NCBI GenBank assembly: GCA_947627185.1
Contig: CANQVF010000009.1
Coordinates: 1-64,000, forward strand
Source: an uncultured Clostridia bacterium
GTDB lineage: Bacteria; Bacillota; Clostridia; TANB77; CAG-508
Length of the DNA: 64,000 nucleotides
Reading direction: 5' to 3'
Below are positions 21,848 through 33,000 of the stretch, in pieces (positions within the stretch are counted from its first letter, which is position 1; every line of letters starts with the position of its first letter). Made by a program: the position numbers and the translations under genes. The notes under the pieces are model-generated. The model was not told the DNA's origin and made no database searches. It saw only the letters and a list, made by a program, of their open reading frames with translations.

Positions 21848-23494
21848 ATGGAAGAAAAAATAGTAAAGAATGTAGAAAAAGAAAATATTAATAATAAATT
21901 TCAATTAGTAATAAATTTTTTACAAAAATTTTTCTTAAAAGTTATAAGTATTTTAATAGGAATTATAGGTGTATTATCAATATTTATAACTGCATATTTT
22001 AATTCTACTTATTTTGATAAAAATGAAAAAACGTTTTTTAAATGCGATATAAATATTTTCGAAATAATAATTGTAATATTAAGTGTTTTTATAATAATTC
22101 TCTTAAATAAAAAAATTTTTAAAAAAGTATCATCAAAAATTTTATTAATTTTATTATTAATATTTGATATTTTTGTGTTTTTCTTTTGGGTTAAAACACT
22201 TAAATTAGCTCCAAATGCAGATCAAAATAAAATAAATAAAATGGCAATAGCTTTTTTAGATGGAAAGTTAGGTGAATATTTAAAAACAGGTGAATATTTA
22301 TTTATGTTTCCTTATCAATTTGGTCTTACCTACTTTGTATCAGCAATATATAAAATATTTGGTAGAAATTTTATATATATTGAATATATTAATATATTAT
22401 GTTCAATTTTAAATATATTTTTAATTTATTATATTTCAAAATTATTGTTTAAAAATGAAGATGTACAAAAAATTTTAGTTTTATTATTAATACCATTTTC
22501 TTTATATTTAATGTTTTTAAATGTATTTTTTTATGGAAATATTATAGGTTTAACATTAGCATTAATAGCAGTTTTATTTACTATGTATTATTTAAATAAT
22601 GATAAAAAATATAATTTGTTTTTAGCAGGAATTTTTATATCATTATCAATATTAATTAAAACTAATTATTATATATTTTTATGTGGAATTTTATTAGTTT
22701 TAATATTAGATATTATAAAAAAATGGAAATTAAAAACTTTATGTATAATTCCTATTTTTCTAATAGGATATTTTATAATAAATTTAGGTTATTCAGGATT
22801 GCTTAAATATAAATATAATTTAGAGTTACCAGATGGAATTCCGATGATAACTTATGTATATATGGGAATGGCAGAATCAACTGGAATGTCTTCTGGTTGG
22901 TACACAGAAGATTTATTCGAAATTTATGAAGAAAGTAATTATAATAATGATTTAGCAACAAAAATTGCTAAAGAGAAAATTTTAAATAGATTACAATATT
23001 TTTCAGAAAATCCAAAAGATTTTTATAATTATTATTCAGAAAAAATTGGAACAACCTGGCTTAATCCAACATTTCAAACAATATGGGTATCTTTACCAGG
23101 TGCAAAATATACAACTAATCCAGATTATGCAAATTATTTGAATTATCATCAAAAAATATTAAATATGCTAAGTGGTGAATATTATAAAATAGAAGAATAT
23201 ATATTTAATATTTGTCAAATTATAATATTTATTTTTTCAGCAATTGGATTATTTATAGATTCAAAAGATTTAGATTTGAAAAAAGCATTAATACCAATTA
23301 TATTTTTTGGCGGATTTTTATTTCATATAATTTGGGAAACAAAGGCATTATATGTTATTCAATATTATTTTATATTATTGCCATTTTCAGCATATGGGTT
23401 AAATGAATTTTCATATGGATTTAAAAATGTTTTAAACAAATTAATACAAAAATTAAAAGATAAAAAAGAAATTTTAGATAATAATAAATCTTAA
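21848..23494 (+). CDS. Multispanning GT-C type glycosyltransferase-like membrane protein (GT39/ArnT-like)
   Basis: About 11 hydrophobic helices; region following TLKLAPNADQNKINKMAIAFLDGKLGEYLKTGEYLFMFPYQFGLTYFVSAIYKIFG. Confidence 0.7.
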   Translation: MEEKIVKNVEKENINNKFQLVINFLQKFFLKVISILIGIIGVLSIFITAYFNSTYFDKNEKTFFKCDINIFEIIIVILSVFIIILLNKKIFKKVSSKILLILLLIFDIFVFFFWVKTLKLAPNADQNKINKMAIAFLDGKLGEYLKTGEYLFMFPYQFGLTYFVSAIYKIFGRNFIYIEYINILCSILNIFLIYYISKLLFKNEDVQKILVLLLIPFSLYLMFLNVFFYGNIIGLTLALIAVLFTMYYLNNDKKYNLFLAGIFISLSILIKTNYYIFLCGILLVLILDIIKKWKLKTLCIIPIFLIGYFIINLGYSGLLKYKYNLELPDGIPMITYVYMGMAESTGMSSGWYTEDLFEIYEESNYNNDLATKIAKEKILNRLQYFSENPKDFYNYYSEKIGTTWLNPTFQTIWVSLPGAKYTTNPDYANYLNYHQKILNMLSGEYYKIEEYIFNICQIIIFIFSAIGLFIDSKDLDLKKALIPIIFFGGFLFHIIWETKALYVIQYYFILLPFSAYGLNEFSYGFKNVLNKLIQKLKDKKEILDNNKS

Positions 23495-23587
23495 TAAACT
23501 TTACATAATTCAAAAAAGGTGCTATAATAATACTGTATTTTATAAAAAGAAAGGAGTATATGATTTAAAATCATATAATAAAAAAAT

Positions 23588-23803
23588 ATGTATTTTTTAT
23601 TACCTTTACCAATAATTTTTGTATTTGCAATAGTATTTAGAGTTTCAGATTTTTATGGACTACCAGTATTTAAAAAAATTTCAAAAGTGATAATTATTTT
23701 ATGTATTATATATTTCATATATGCATATTTAGCATATAAAGGATTTGATATTTTAGTTTATGTTATAAATTTTATAAATTCCATAATAAAATTTTTTAAA
23801 TAA
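23588..23803 (+). CDS. Small membrane protein (71 aa)
   Basis: RBS upstream (aaaggag), two predicted TM helices, terminator directly downstream. Confidence 0.5.
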   Translation: MYFLLPLPIIFVFAIVFRVSDFYGLPVFKKISKVIIILCIIYFIYAYLAYKGFDILVYVINFINSIIKFFK

Positions 23804-23805
23804 AA

Positions 23806-23840
23806 AAGAAATTGCTTTTAAAAAGCAATTTTTTTTCTTC
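23806..23840 (+). terminator. Rho-independent terminator
   Basis: gaaattgctttt aaaaagcaatttttttt. Confidence 0.75.
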
Positions 23841-23996
23841 TAATAATAAAATTTTTTTCTAAATATGAAATTTTTTATCATAAAGAAATTATTTTTTTAA
23901 ATAATTTTTTCTATTATTTTCCAAAATTATAATTAAAAAATTATTAATAATTATACTTATTTAAAATAAAAAGGTAATTAAATTAGAAATAAATAA

Positions 23997-24092
23997 AATA
24001 AATCAAAAATTAAATTAAAAAATAAATCAAAAATTAAATTAAAAAATAAACCGAAAATTAAATTAAAAAATAAATCAAAAATTAAATTAAAA
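23997..24092. repeat. Four 24-bp tandem repeats (AATAAATCAAAAATTAAATTAAAA)
   Basis: Direct reading; third copy differs only at TCA to CCG. Confidence 0.9.
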
Positions 24093-24366
24093 GTATCAAA
24101 TATAAAGTAATTATTAATAATGAAAAATTTAATTAATTAGGAAAAAATTAACCTAGAAAATATAAAAAAAATATATTAGAATGAGAAAGAAGTCGAAAAA
24201 AATATTTTTTATTAAAAATTTGTAAAAAAATGTAGCTTTTATTACGGAATGTGATATAATCAAGAAGAAATTTATACATAAAATTTATATATGATAGTGT
24301 ATAAAATATTAACGAAAAATTAAACATTTTAAAAATAACTTTTTAAATAAAATATAGGAGGTAAAT

Positions 24367-24861
24367 ATGGAAAAACAAAAATGTGAAGGTTGCAATGGAA
24401 CCGATCCTAAAATGACAGAAATTCTTGAAAAGTACACAGAAGACAAATCAAACCTTATTCAAATATTAAATGAAGTTCAAGAATATTATGGATATGTTCC
24501 AGAAAAAGCACAACTTGCTATTTCAGAATACTTAAAAATACCAATGGCAGAAGTTTATGGAGTAGTTACATTCTATGCTAGATTTACATTGAAGCCTAAA
24601 GGAAAATATCATATTGCTATTTGTCTAGGAACAGCTTGTTTTGTAAAAGGCTCTGAACAAATTTTAAATAGAGCTAAAGAAAGATTAGGAATTGTTGAAG
24701 GTGAAACAACCAAAGATGGTAAATTTTCTTTAGAGGCTACAAGATGTATTGGTGCTTGTGGTTTAGCTCCTGTTTTTACAGTAAATGGAGAAGTTTATGG
24801 AAAAGCTACTGTAAAAAAATTGGATGAAATATTAGATAAAATTATGGAAAATCCAGAGTAG
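24367..24861 (+). CDS. hydC: NADH-dependent [FeFe]-hydrogenase subunit C (NuoE-like 2Fe-2S)
   Basis: YGVVTFYARFTLKPKGKYHIAICLGTACFVKGS, RCIGACGLAPVFTVNGEVYGK. Confidence 0.92.
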   Translation: MEKQKCEGCNGTDPKMTEILEKYTEDKSNLIQILNEVQEYYGYVPEKAQLAISEYLKIPMAEVYGVVTFYARFTLKPKGKYHIAICLGTACFVKGSEQILNRAKERLGIVEGETTKDGKFSLEATRCIGACGLAPVFTVNGEVYGKATVKKLDEILDKIMENPE

Positions 24862-24871
24862 GAGGTAGCAG

Positions 24872-26731
24872 ATGAAAACTTTAGAAGAAATTAAAAAAAT
24901 TAGAGAAGAAAAAAGAAAAGAATTAGATTTAAGAGTTAATACATCAGCAGATACTCGTGAGAAACATATTTTAGTTTGTCATGGTACAGGATGTACTTCT
25001 TCAAAATCTCCTAAAATATTAGAAAATTTTAGAAGAATCATAGAAGAAAAGAAAATAGAAAATGTTAGAGTAATTCAAACAGGATGTTTTGGTTTATGTG
25101 CAAAAGGTCCTATTGTTATAATAAGACCAGAAGATGTTTTCTATGCTATGGTTAGGCCAGAAGATTGTGAAGAAATAATTGAAAAACATATTCAAAAAGG
25201 TGAAATAGTAGAAAGATTACTTTGTAAAGATGTTGATAATACAACAGTTAAAAAATTAGATGAATTAAATTTCTATAAAAAGCAAAAAAGAATTGCACTT
25301 AAAAATTGTGGTGTAATAGATCCAGAAAATATAGATGAATACATAGCTTTTGATGGATATAAAGCATTAGAAAAAGTATTATTTTCAATGACACCAGATG
25401 AAGTAATAGATGTTGTAACAAAATCAGGATTAAGAGGACGTGGTGGAGCTGGTTTCCCAACAGGAAAAAAATGGTCTTTCACAAAAATGGCAGAGGGAGA
25501 TCAAAAATATGTTGTTTGCAATGCTGATGAAGGAGATCCAGGAGCTTTTATGGATAGAAGTGTTCTAGAAGGAGATCCACATTGCGTTGTTGAAGCAATG
25601 ATGATTGCAGGTTTTGCAGTAGGAGCAAATAAAGGTTATATATATGTAAGAGCAGAATATCCAATAGCTGTTAAACGTTTTCAAATAGCAATAGATCAAG
25701 CAAGAGAATATGGAATACTTGGAAAAAATATATGGAATTCAGGTTTTGATTTTGATTTAGAAGTAAGACTTGGTGCAGGAGCATTTGTCTGTGGTGAAGA
25801 AACAGCACTTCTAGAATCAATAGAAGGAAGACGTGGTCAACCAAGATTAAAACCACCATTTCCAGCAAATGCAGGATTATTTGGAAAACCAACATTAATA
25901 AATAATGTTGAAACTTATGCAAATATTACTAAAATAATTTTGAACGGTGCAGACTGGTATGCAAGTATAGGAACAGAAAAATCAAAAGGAACAAAAGTAT
26001 TTGCATTAGGTGGAAATGTTAATAATATAGGACTTGTTGAAGTTCCAATGGGAGTTACTTTAAGAGAAATAGTATTTGATATTGGTGGAGGTATACCAAA
26101 TGGAAGAAAATTTAAAGCAGCTCAAACAGGTGGACCTTCAGGTGGTTGTATAACAGAGGAAAACTTAGATACACCAATTGAATATGAGTCACTTCAAGCA
26201 ATAGGTTCAATGATGGGTTCTGGTGGATTAATAGTAATGGATGACTCAAAATGTATGGTAAATTTAGCAAAATTCTATTTAGGATTTACAGTAGATGAAT
26301 CTTGTGGAAAATGTACTCCATGTAGAATTGGAACAAAAAGATTATTAGAAATGCTTACAAAAATAACAGAAGGAAAAGGAGAAGAAGGGGACATTGAAAA
26401 ACTAGAAAAACTATGTAAAAACATACAAAAAGCATCTGTTTGTGGACTTGGTCAAACAGCTCCAAATCCTGTATTAAGTACTATAAAATATTTTAGAGAT
26501 GAATATGAAGAACATATTAGAGATAAGAAATGTAGAGCTGGAGAATGTAAAGCTTTAATGAAATTACATATAGACCCAGAACTTTGCAAAGGTTGTGGAT
26601 TATGTAAGAGAAATTGCCCAGTTGATGCAATCACTGGTGAAGTAAAACAAACTCATGTTATAGATTCAGAAAAATGTATTAAGTGTGGAACATGTATAAG
26701 CAAATGCCCATTCCATGCAATAAAAAGTTAA
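24872..26731 (+). CDS. hydB: NADH-dependent [FeFe]-hydrogenase subunit B (NuoF-like, C-terminal 2[4Fe-4S])
   Basis: GLRGRGGAGFPTGKKW, GAGAFVCGEETALLESIEGRRGQPR, ESCGKCTPCRIGTKRL, ferredoxin CKGCGLCKRNCPVDAI. Confidence 0.95.
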   Translation: MKTLEEIKKIREEKRKELDLRVNTSADTREKHILVCHGTGCTSSKSPKILENFRRIIEEKKIENVRVIQTGCFGLCAKGPIVIIRPEDVFYAMVRPEDCEEIIEKHIQKGEIVERLLCKDVDNTTVKKLDELNFYKKQKRIALKNCGVIDPENIDEYIAFDGYKALEKVLFSMTPDEVIDVVTKSGLRGRGGAGFPTGKKWSFTKMAEGDQKYVVCNADEGDPGAFMDRSVLEGDPHCVVEAMMIAGFAVGANKGYIYVRAEYPIAVKRFQIAIDQAREYGILGKNIWNSGFDFDLEVRLGAGAFVCGEETALLESIEGRRGQPRLKPPFPANAGLFGKPTLINNVETYANITKIILNGADWYASIGTEKSKGTKVFALGGNVNNIGLVEVPMGVTLREIVFDIGGGIPNGRKFKAAQTGGPSGGCITEENLDTPIEYESLQAIGSMMGSGGLIVMDDSKCMVNLAKFYLGFTVDESCGKCTPCRIGTKRLLEMLTKITEGKGEEGDIEKLEKLCKNIQKASVCGLGQTAPNPVLSTIKYFRDEYEEHIRDKKCRAGECKALMKLHIDPELCKGCGLCKRNCPVDAITGEVKQTHVIDSEKCIKCGTCISKCPFHAIKS

Positions 26732-26796
26732 AAAATAAAACATATTGTAATTTATTATGCTGATATTTAAAAATAAAGATAAGGAAGGAGAATAAT

Positions 26797-28545
26797 ATGA
26801 TAAACTTAACTATAAATGGAAAAGCAGTTCAAGCCGAAGAAGGCTCAACTATATTAGAAGCTGCAAGAAAAGTTAATATAGATATTCCTACTTTATGCTT
26901 CTTAAAAGGTGTAAATGAAGTGGGAGATTGCAGAATGTGTGTTGTTGAAGTTGAAGGAAGACGTGGATTTGCAACTGCATGTATTCAAAAAGTTGAGGAA
27001 GGAATGGTAGTAAAAACAAGCACACCAGCTGTTATTGAAGCTAGAAGAATAGTTTTAGATTTAATACTTTCAAATCATGATAGAGAATGCTTAACTTGCT
27101 CAAGAAATGGTAATTGTGAATTACAAAAATTGGCTCAAGAATTTTATGTTGATGAAATTGAGTATCAAGGTACTAGAAATCAATATGAGATAGATGATAA
27201 GTCTCCAGCAATTGTTAGAAATTTTAATAAATGTGTTTTATGTAGAAGATGTGTTGCTACTTGCAAAAAAGTACAAGGAATAGGTGCAATAGATTCTGCT
27301 GAAAGAGGTTTTTCATCTCAAGTATCTACATATAAAAATAAGAGTTTAAATGATGTAAATTGCACATTCTGCGGTCAATGTATTGAAGCTTGTCCAGTAG
27401 GAGCATTAAAGGAAAAAGATAGTACTGAGGAAGTTTGGAAAGCTTTAAGAGATGAAGAAAAATATGTAATAGCACAAACTGCACCAGCTGTTAGAGCAGC
27501 ATTAGGTGAAGAATTTGGAATGGAAATAGGAACTAATGTAACAGGAAAAATGGTTTCAAGCTTAAAACAAATGGGATTTGATAAAGTATTTGATACAAAT
27601 ACAGGTGCTGATTTTACAATAGTAGAAGAAGGAACAGAATTTTTAAATAGATTTCAAAATGGTGGAACGCTTCCAATGATTACATCTTGTAGTCCAGGAT
27701 GGGTTAGATATATGGAACTTAATTATCCAGAATTAATTCCACACTTATCTACATGTAAATCACCACATCAAATGTTTGGAGCACTTATAAAATCTTATTA
27801 TGCTGAAAAAATGGGAATTGATCCAAGCAAAATATTTGTTGTTTCAGTAATGCCATGTATTGCTAAAAAATTTGAAAGAACAAGAGATGATATGCAAGGT
27901 GCTGGATATGATGATGTTGATAGTGTAATTACAACTAGAGAACTTGCAAGAATGATAAAACAAGCACATATTGATTTTGTAAATCTTGAAGATTCAAAAT
28001 TTGATGAACCAATGGGAGAAGCAACAGGTGCTGCTGCAATATTTGGAACAACAGGTGGAGTTATGGAAGCTGCCTTAAGAACTGTTCATGAAAAAGTTAC
28101 AGGAAATCCTTTTGAAAAATTAGATTATGAAGCTGTAAGAGGAGAACAAGGAATTAAAAGAGCAGAAGTAGATATGAATGGCAAAAAAGTAAAAGTAGTA
28201 GTTGCTTCTGGTTTAAAGAATGCTCAAACTATTATGGAAGAAATTAAGAGTGGAAAAGCTGATTATCAATTTGTTGAAATTATGGCATGTCCTGGAGGAT
28301 GTGTAATGGGTGGTGGTCAACCAATAAGAAGTTCAAAAGAAAGAGCAACAATTGATATAAGAAGTAAAAGAGCAAATTGTTTATACTCAATAGATGAAAA
28401 AAGTACTGTAAGAAAATCACATGAAAATCCAGTTTTAAAGAAAATTTATGAAGAATATTTAGGAGAGGCTGGAGGACATAAAGCTCATGAACTATTACAT
28501 ACAAGCTATGTAGAAAGAAAAAAATATTTACTAGATGAAGATTAA
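26797..28545 (+). CDS. hydA: [FeFe]-hydrogenase catalytic subunit HydA
   Basis: H-cluster motifs TSCSPGWVRYMELNYP, MPCIAKKFE, EIMACPGGCVMGGGQP; N-terminal 2Fe-2S and ferredoxin domains. Confidence 0.97.
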   Translation: MINLTINGKAVQAEEGSTILEAARKVNIDIPTLCFLKGVNEVGDCRMCVVEVEGRRGFATACIQKVEEGMVVKTSTPAVIEARRIVLDLILSNHDRECLTCSRNGNCELQKLAQEFYVDEIEYQGTRNQYEIDDKSPAIVRNFNKCVLCRRCVATCKKVQGIGAIDSAERGFSSQVSTYKNKSLNDVNCTFCGQCIEACPVGALKEKDSTEEVWKALRDEEKYVIAQTAPAVRAALGEEFGMEIGTNVTGKMVSSLKQMGFDKVFDTNTGADFTIVEEGTEFLNRFQNGGTLPMITSCSPGWVRYMELNYPELIPHLSTCKSPHQMFGALIKSYYAEKMGIDPSKIFVVSVMPCIAKKFERTRDDMQGAGYDDVDSVITTRELARMIKQAHIDFVNLEDSKFDEPMGEATGAAAIFGTTGGVMEAALRTVHEKVTGNPFEKLDYEAVRGEQGIKRAEVDMNGKKVKVVVASGLKNAQTIMEEIKSGKADYQFVEIMACPGGCVMGGGQPIRSSKERATIDIRSKRANCLYSIDEKSTVRKSHENPVLKKIYEEYLGEAGGHKAHELLHTSYVERKKYLLDED

Positions 28546-28551
28546 AAATAA

Positions 28552-28595
28552 TAAAGCCCAATGTAAAACAATTTTTGTTTACATTGGGCTTTTAA
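28552..28595. terminator. Bidirectional terminator
   Basis: aaagcccaatgtaaa acaatttttg tttacattgggcttt. Confidence 0.9.
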
Positions 28596-28627
28596 ATATA
28601 AAAAATACTATTTTTTAATGTTTAAAT

Positions 28628-29632
28628 TTAAATAAAAGAAATTATAAAAAAAGTAAAAATACTAGAAAAAATTCCTTGAAGAATTTTTCCGTAAAAATAT
28701 GGTTTTATAGAAATATTTTCTTTAGCTATAATACTATAAACTTGTAAAAGTACAGAAATTCCACCAAAACCTAGTAAAAAGGAAGTAAGAAGAATAGTTA
28801 AAGTAGATGTTCCTAAACTTGCTACTAAATTTACACCATTTGTAAGCTCAATAAATCCTGTAATAAAGCTTAATAAAACTTCTTTAGGTATATTTGTGAT
28901 GCTATTTAAAAAACTAGTAATTATTTCTAAAATACCAGAAGTTTGTAAGATAGAAATTATAACAGAAAAAAGAACAATAAAACCACCTATTGTAAGAATT
29001 GTTCCAATTGATTTTTTTATTGAATTTCCAATTATTTCACCAAGTTCAGAAATTTTAATCGGAGAAGACATAGAATTAAATTTTGTTTCTCGATAATTTA
29101 TATCAAATTTATCTTTTTTCCAAAACTTAAAAAAATATCCTACTAGCAAAGATGCTAAAATATGAGATATAAGAAGAATAATTCCGATTTTTTTGTTTCC
29201 AAATAAACTAATTCCTATTGTACCTAAAATAAATAAAGGACCAGAATTATTTGTATATGCAATAAGACGTTCTGCTTCTATTTTTGAAATAATTTTTTGC
29301 TTTTTTAAATTACAAACAACTTTTGCACCAACAGGATATCCACTAATAGTTCCTAAAATAATAGCAATAGCACTTTCTCCTGGAACATTAAAAAATGGTT
29401 TCATGAATTTATTTAAAAATTTTCCCAAAATATAAGTAAAATTTGTTTGACAAAGAAGTTCTGTTGCAATAAAAAAAGGAAAAAGACTAGGTAAAACTTT
29501 TGTGGCCCAGAGAATAAGCCCATTTTGAGCTGCTAATAAATTATTATTAGAAAACATTAAAAGAGATAAAGTAAATAAAATAAAAATAAAGGTAAAAAAA
29601 TATTTTTTAAAAGATATTACAAAAAAATTCAT
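28628..29632 (-). CDS. ylbJ: YlbJ-like sporulation integral membrane protein (nucleoside-recognition/Gate domain)
   Basis: LFPFFIATELLCQ, GTISGYPVGAKVVCNLKKQKIISKIEAERLIAYTNNSGPLFILGTIG. Confidence 0.85.
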   Translation of the reverse strand: MNFFVISFKKYFFTFIFILFTLSLLMFSNNNLLAAQNGLILWATKVLPSLFPFFIATELLCQTNFTYILGKFLNKFMKPFFNVPGESAIAIILGTISGYPVGAKVVCNLKKQKIISKIEAERLIAYTNNSGPLFILGTIGISLFGNKKIGIILLISHILASLLVGYFFKFWKKDKFDINYRETKFNSMSSPIKISELGEIIGNSIKKSIGTILTIGGFIVLFSVIISILQTSGILEIITSFLNSITNIPKEVLLSFITGFIELTNGVNLVASLGTSTLTILLTSFLLGFGGISVLLQVYSIIAKENISIKPYFYGKILQGIFSSIFTFFIISFI

Positions 29633-29692
29633 AACATACTCCAGTTAATTTACATATTAATATTTATATATTCATAATAAATAAAAATATGT

Positions 29693-29856
29693 ATGTTTTA
29701 TATAGTTTATATATAGATATTATTAGTGATTTGGTGTCGCAATCTTCTTTTTTTAATTTTTAAAATGAAGATTGCTCCATTTCGCACTTCGCTTATGCTT
29801 CGTTTGGTCGCTTACGCATCACTTATAATATCTATATATAACCTATATAAAACTTT
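29693..29856. repeat. ~164-bp foldback element with ~38-bp imperfect terminal inverted repeats (MITE-like)
   Basis: Left atgttttatatagtttatatatagatattattagtgat vs reverse complement of right aagttttatataggttatatatagatattataagtgat (3 mismatches); inner gcaatcttc/gaagattgc pair. Confidence 0.8.
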
Positions 29857-30032
29857 ATGAATTTTATTTATAAAACATTGTTTTTTAAATACTAAATTAC
29901 CTATTTTACTTGAAAAAGCTGTCAAAATATTATATAATAATTAAACATTTTATGTGCTTACAAAAAAATGGAATATATATAATGTATATTGTACATTTAT
30001 TATAATAATATATAAATAGAGAGGAGTGGAAA

Positions 30033-33000
30033 ATGAATTCAATTATTAAAACTGTACCAAATGTTAAAAAGTTTAATGATTACTTATTTGAATTAAATAA
30101 AGGTACCAATCCGATAATGCTTTCTGGATTAACAGATGTAGGAAAAGTTCATATGGCTTATAGTACAAAATTTTATTCAGAAAAGCCAATTTGTATAGTT
30201 ACTTATAATGAAATGCAAGCAAAAAAAATAATAAAAGATTTAGCATTTTTTGGAGAAAAAGTTAAGTTTTTTCCTAAAAGAGATATTATAAGTTTTGATT
30301 ATGTAGCAGAAAGTAAAGATACATTATTTAAAAGAATATCTGTATTAAACAAATTAGTAAAAAATGATAAAAAAATAATAGTAACTACTATAGAAGCTGC
30401 AATGCAAAAAATGATTACAAAAGAAAGCCTTTATAAAAATGTTATGACATTAAAAGTAGGAGATACTTTTGATTTAGAAAACCTTAAAGAAAAATTAGTT
30501 TTATTAGGTTACGAAAGGTATGACTTAATAGAAGGAAAAGGACAATTTAGTGTTAGAGGTGGAATTGTAGATATTGCTACTTCAATAAACAGTGGTGTAA
30601 GAATTGAATTCTGGGGAGATGAAATAGATTCAATTAGAAAGTTTAGTTTATCAACACAAAGAACAGTTAAAATGTTAGAAGAAATTGAGATTTTTCCAGC
30701 TTATGAATTCTTATTAGAAACGGATGTTGATACAGTTTGCAAACGAATTGAAGAAAAAAATTATCCAAACTCAGTTAAAGAAAAAGTTAGAGATGATGTA
30801 TATCAAATAAAAAATGGCGATTTCTTAACAAAAATAGATAAATATTTTGATTGTTTTTATGAAAAAACAGATACACTTTTAGATTATCTTCAAGATGATT
30901 GTGTTATTTTTATAGATGAAATTGCCAAAGTAAAAGCGAGAGCAGAAAATATAACAAAAGATAATGCAAATCTTATAAAAGATTTAGTAGATAAAAATAA
31001 AATTGTTCCAGGAATTCTAACAGAAATGAAAGATTACATTAAATTTTCTGAAAGATTAGCAAATAAACAAGCAGTTTATTTAGAAAAACAAGATGTTGGA
31101 TTTGTGGACAAACAAAGTATGCATGCAAAAAGAAACGGATATAGCTTTAGCTATAGGGAGGTCAACTTTTTTCGTAGTTCAATGGATTTACTGTTTCAGG
31201 AACTACAAGAAGCAATTAAAAGAGGGAAACAAACAGTAATTCTAGGCGGAAGCACGGAAAAATGTAGAAAACTATCTACTTTATTATTAGAAAAAAATAT
31301 ACCAAATATATATACAGATTTTTTAGAAGATGACTTAACTCTTGGTGTGGTAAACATTACACCAGGAGCTTTTTCTGCAGGTTTTGAATTTTTTGATGCT
31401 AACCTTTTAGTAATTGTGGCAGAAGAAATTTTTGAGGTAAAACCAGAGAAAAGATTAAAGCCATCTTCTACTTTTAAGAATGCTGAAACTATTACAGTAT
31501 TTTCAGATTTAAAAGAAGGAGATTATGTTGTTCATAGAAGTCATGGTATAGGTCAATTTTTGGGTGTAAATACAATTAAAGCAGATGGAATTACAAAAGA
31601 TTATATAAAATTAAAATATAAAGGTGATGATATTTTATATATTCCTACTAATTCTTTAGATAATATTAGAAAATATGTAGGTCCAGAAAAAATTGGTCCA
31701 AGATTAAATAAGTTAGGCTCAAAAGATTGGGATAAAACAAAAGCAAAAGTAAAAAATAATTTAAGAGAAGTTGCTGAAGAATTAGTAGAACTATATGCTA
31801 AAAGACAGAAAATGGAAGGATTTGCATTTTCTAAGGATACACCTTGGCAACAAGAATTTGAAGATAGTTTTAAATATGTTGAAACAGATGATCAATTAAG
31901 ATGCATAGAAGAAGTAAAAAAGGATATGGAAAAGCCTAAACCAATGGATAGATTACTTTGTGGAGATGTTGGTTATGGGAAAACAGAAGTTGCAATTCGT
32001 GCAGCTTTTAAAGCTGTAATGGACCAAAAACAAGTTGTTTATTTAGCTCCAACAACAGTTTTAGCAAAACAGCAATATGATGAATTCAAAAATAGGATGA
32101 AAGAATACCCTATAAGAATAGAATTATTAAATAGATTTAGAACAAAAAAAGAGCAAGAAGAAATTTTAAGAAATTTAGAGCTTGGTGAAACAGATATTTT
32201 AATTGGAACACATAGAGTTTTAAGTAAAGATGTAAAATATAAAAATTTAGGTTTATTAATTATAGATGAAGAGCATAGATTTGGAGTAAAAGCAAAAGAA
32301 AAAATAAAAGAACTAAAAAATAGCATAGATGTTCTTACTATGACAGCTACTCCAATTCCAAGAACTTTGCATATGTCTATTGTTGGAATGAGAGATATGT
32401 CTGTTATATATGAACCACCTCAAAATAGAAAACCAGTTCAAACTTATGTATTAGAATATGACAAAGAAGTTATTCAAGAAGCAATTACAAAAGAACTAGA
32501 AAGAGGTGGGCAAGTATTTTACTTATATAATAATGTTGAAGGTATTGAGAAAAAAGCATTAGAAATAAATGATTTAGTAAAAGAAGCAAAAGTAGAATAT
32601 GCACATGGAAAAATGAGTGGTACAGAGCTTGAAAATATTATGCAAAACTTTGTTGATGAAAAATGCAATGTTTTAGTTTGCACAACAATTTTAGAATCTG
32701 GAATAGATATACCAAATGCAAACACTATAATTGTTGAAAATGCAGATAGATTAGGATTAGCACAACTTTATCAAATAAGAGGAAGAGTTGGCCGTTCAGA
32801 TAAACAAGCTTATGCATATATAACATATAGGAGAGACAAAACTTTAAGTGAAGTTGCAGATAAGAGATTAAAAGCAATAAAAGAATTTACTGAGTTTGGT
32901 TCAGGCTTTAAGATAGCAATGAGAGATTTAGAGATTCGTGGTGCGGGAAGTTTAATGGGCGAAATCCAACATGGACATATGGAGCAAATTGGTTACGATA

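Noticed and set aside
23212-23406. 64-aa plus-strand ORF nested in the GT-C-like gene
   Set aside because: Alternate frame of a long continuous membrane-protein ORF; no independent signals.
23997-24092. CRISPR array
   Set aside because: Repeats are contiguous without spacers; no cas genes nearby.
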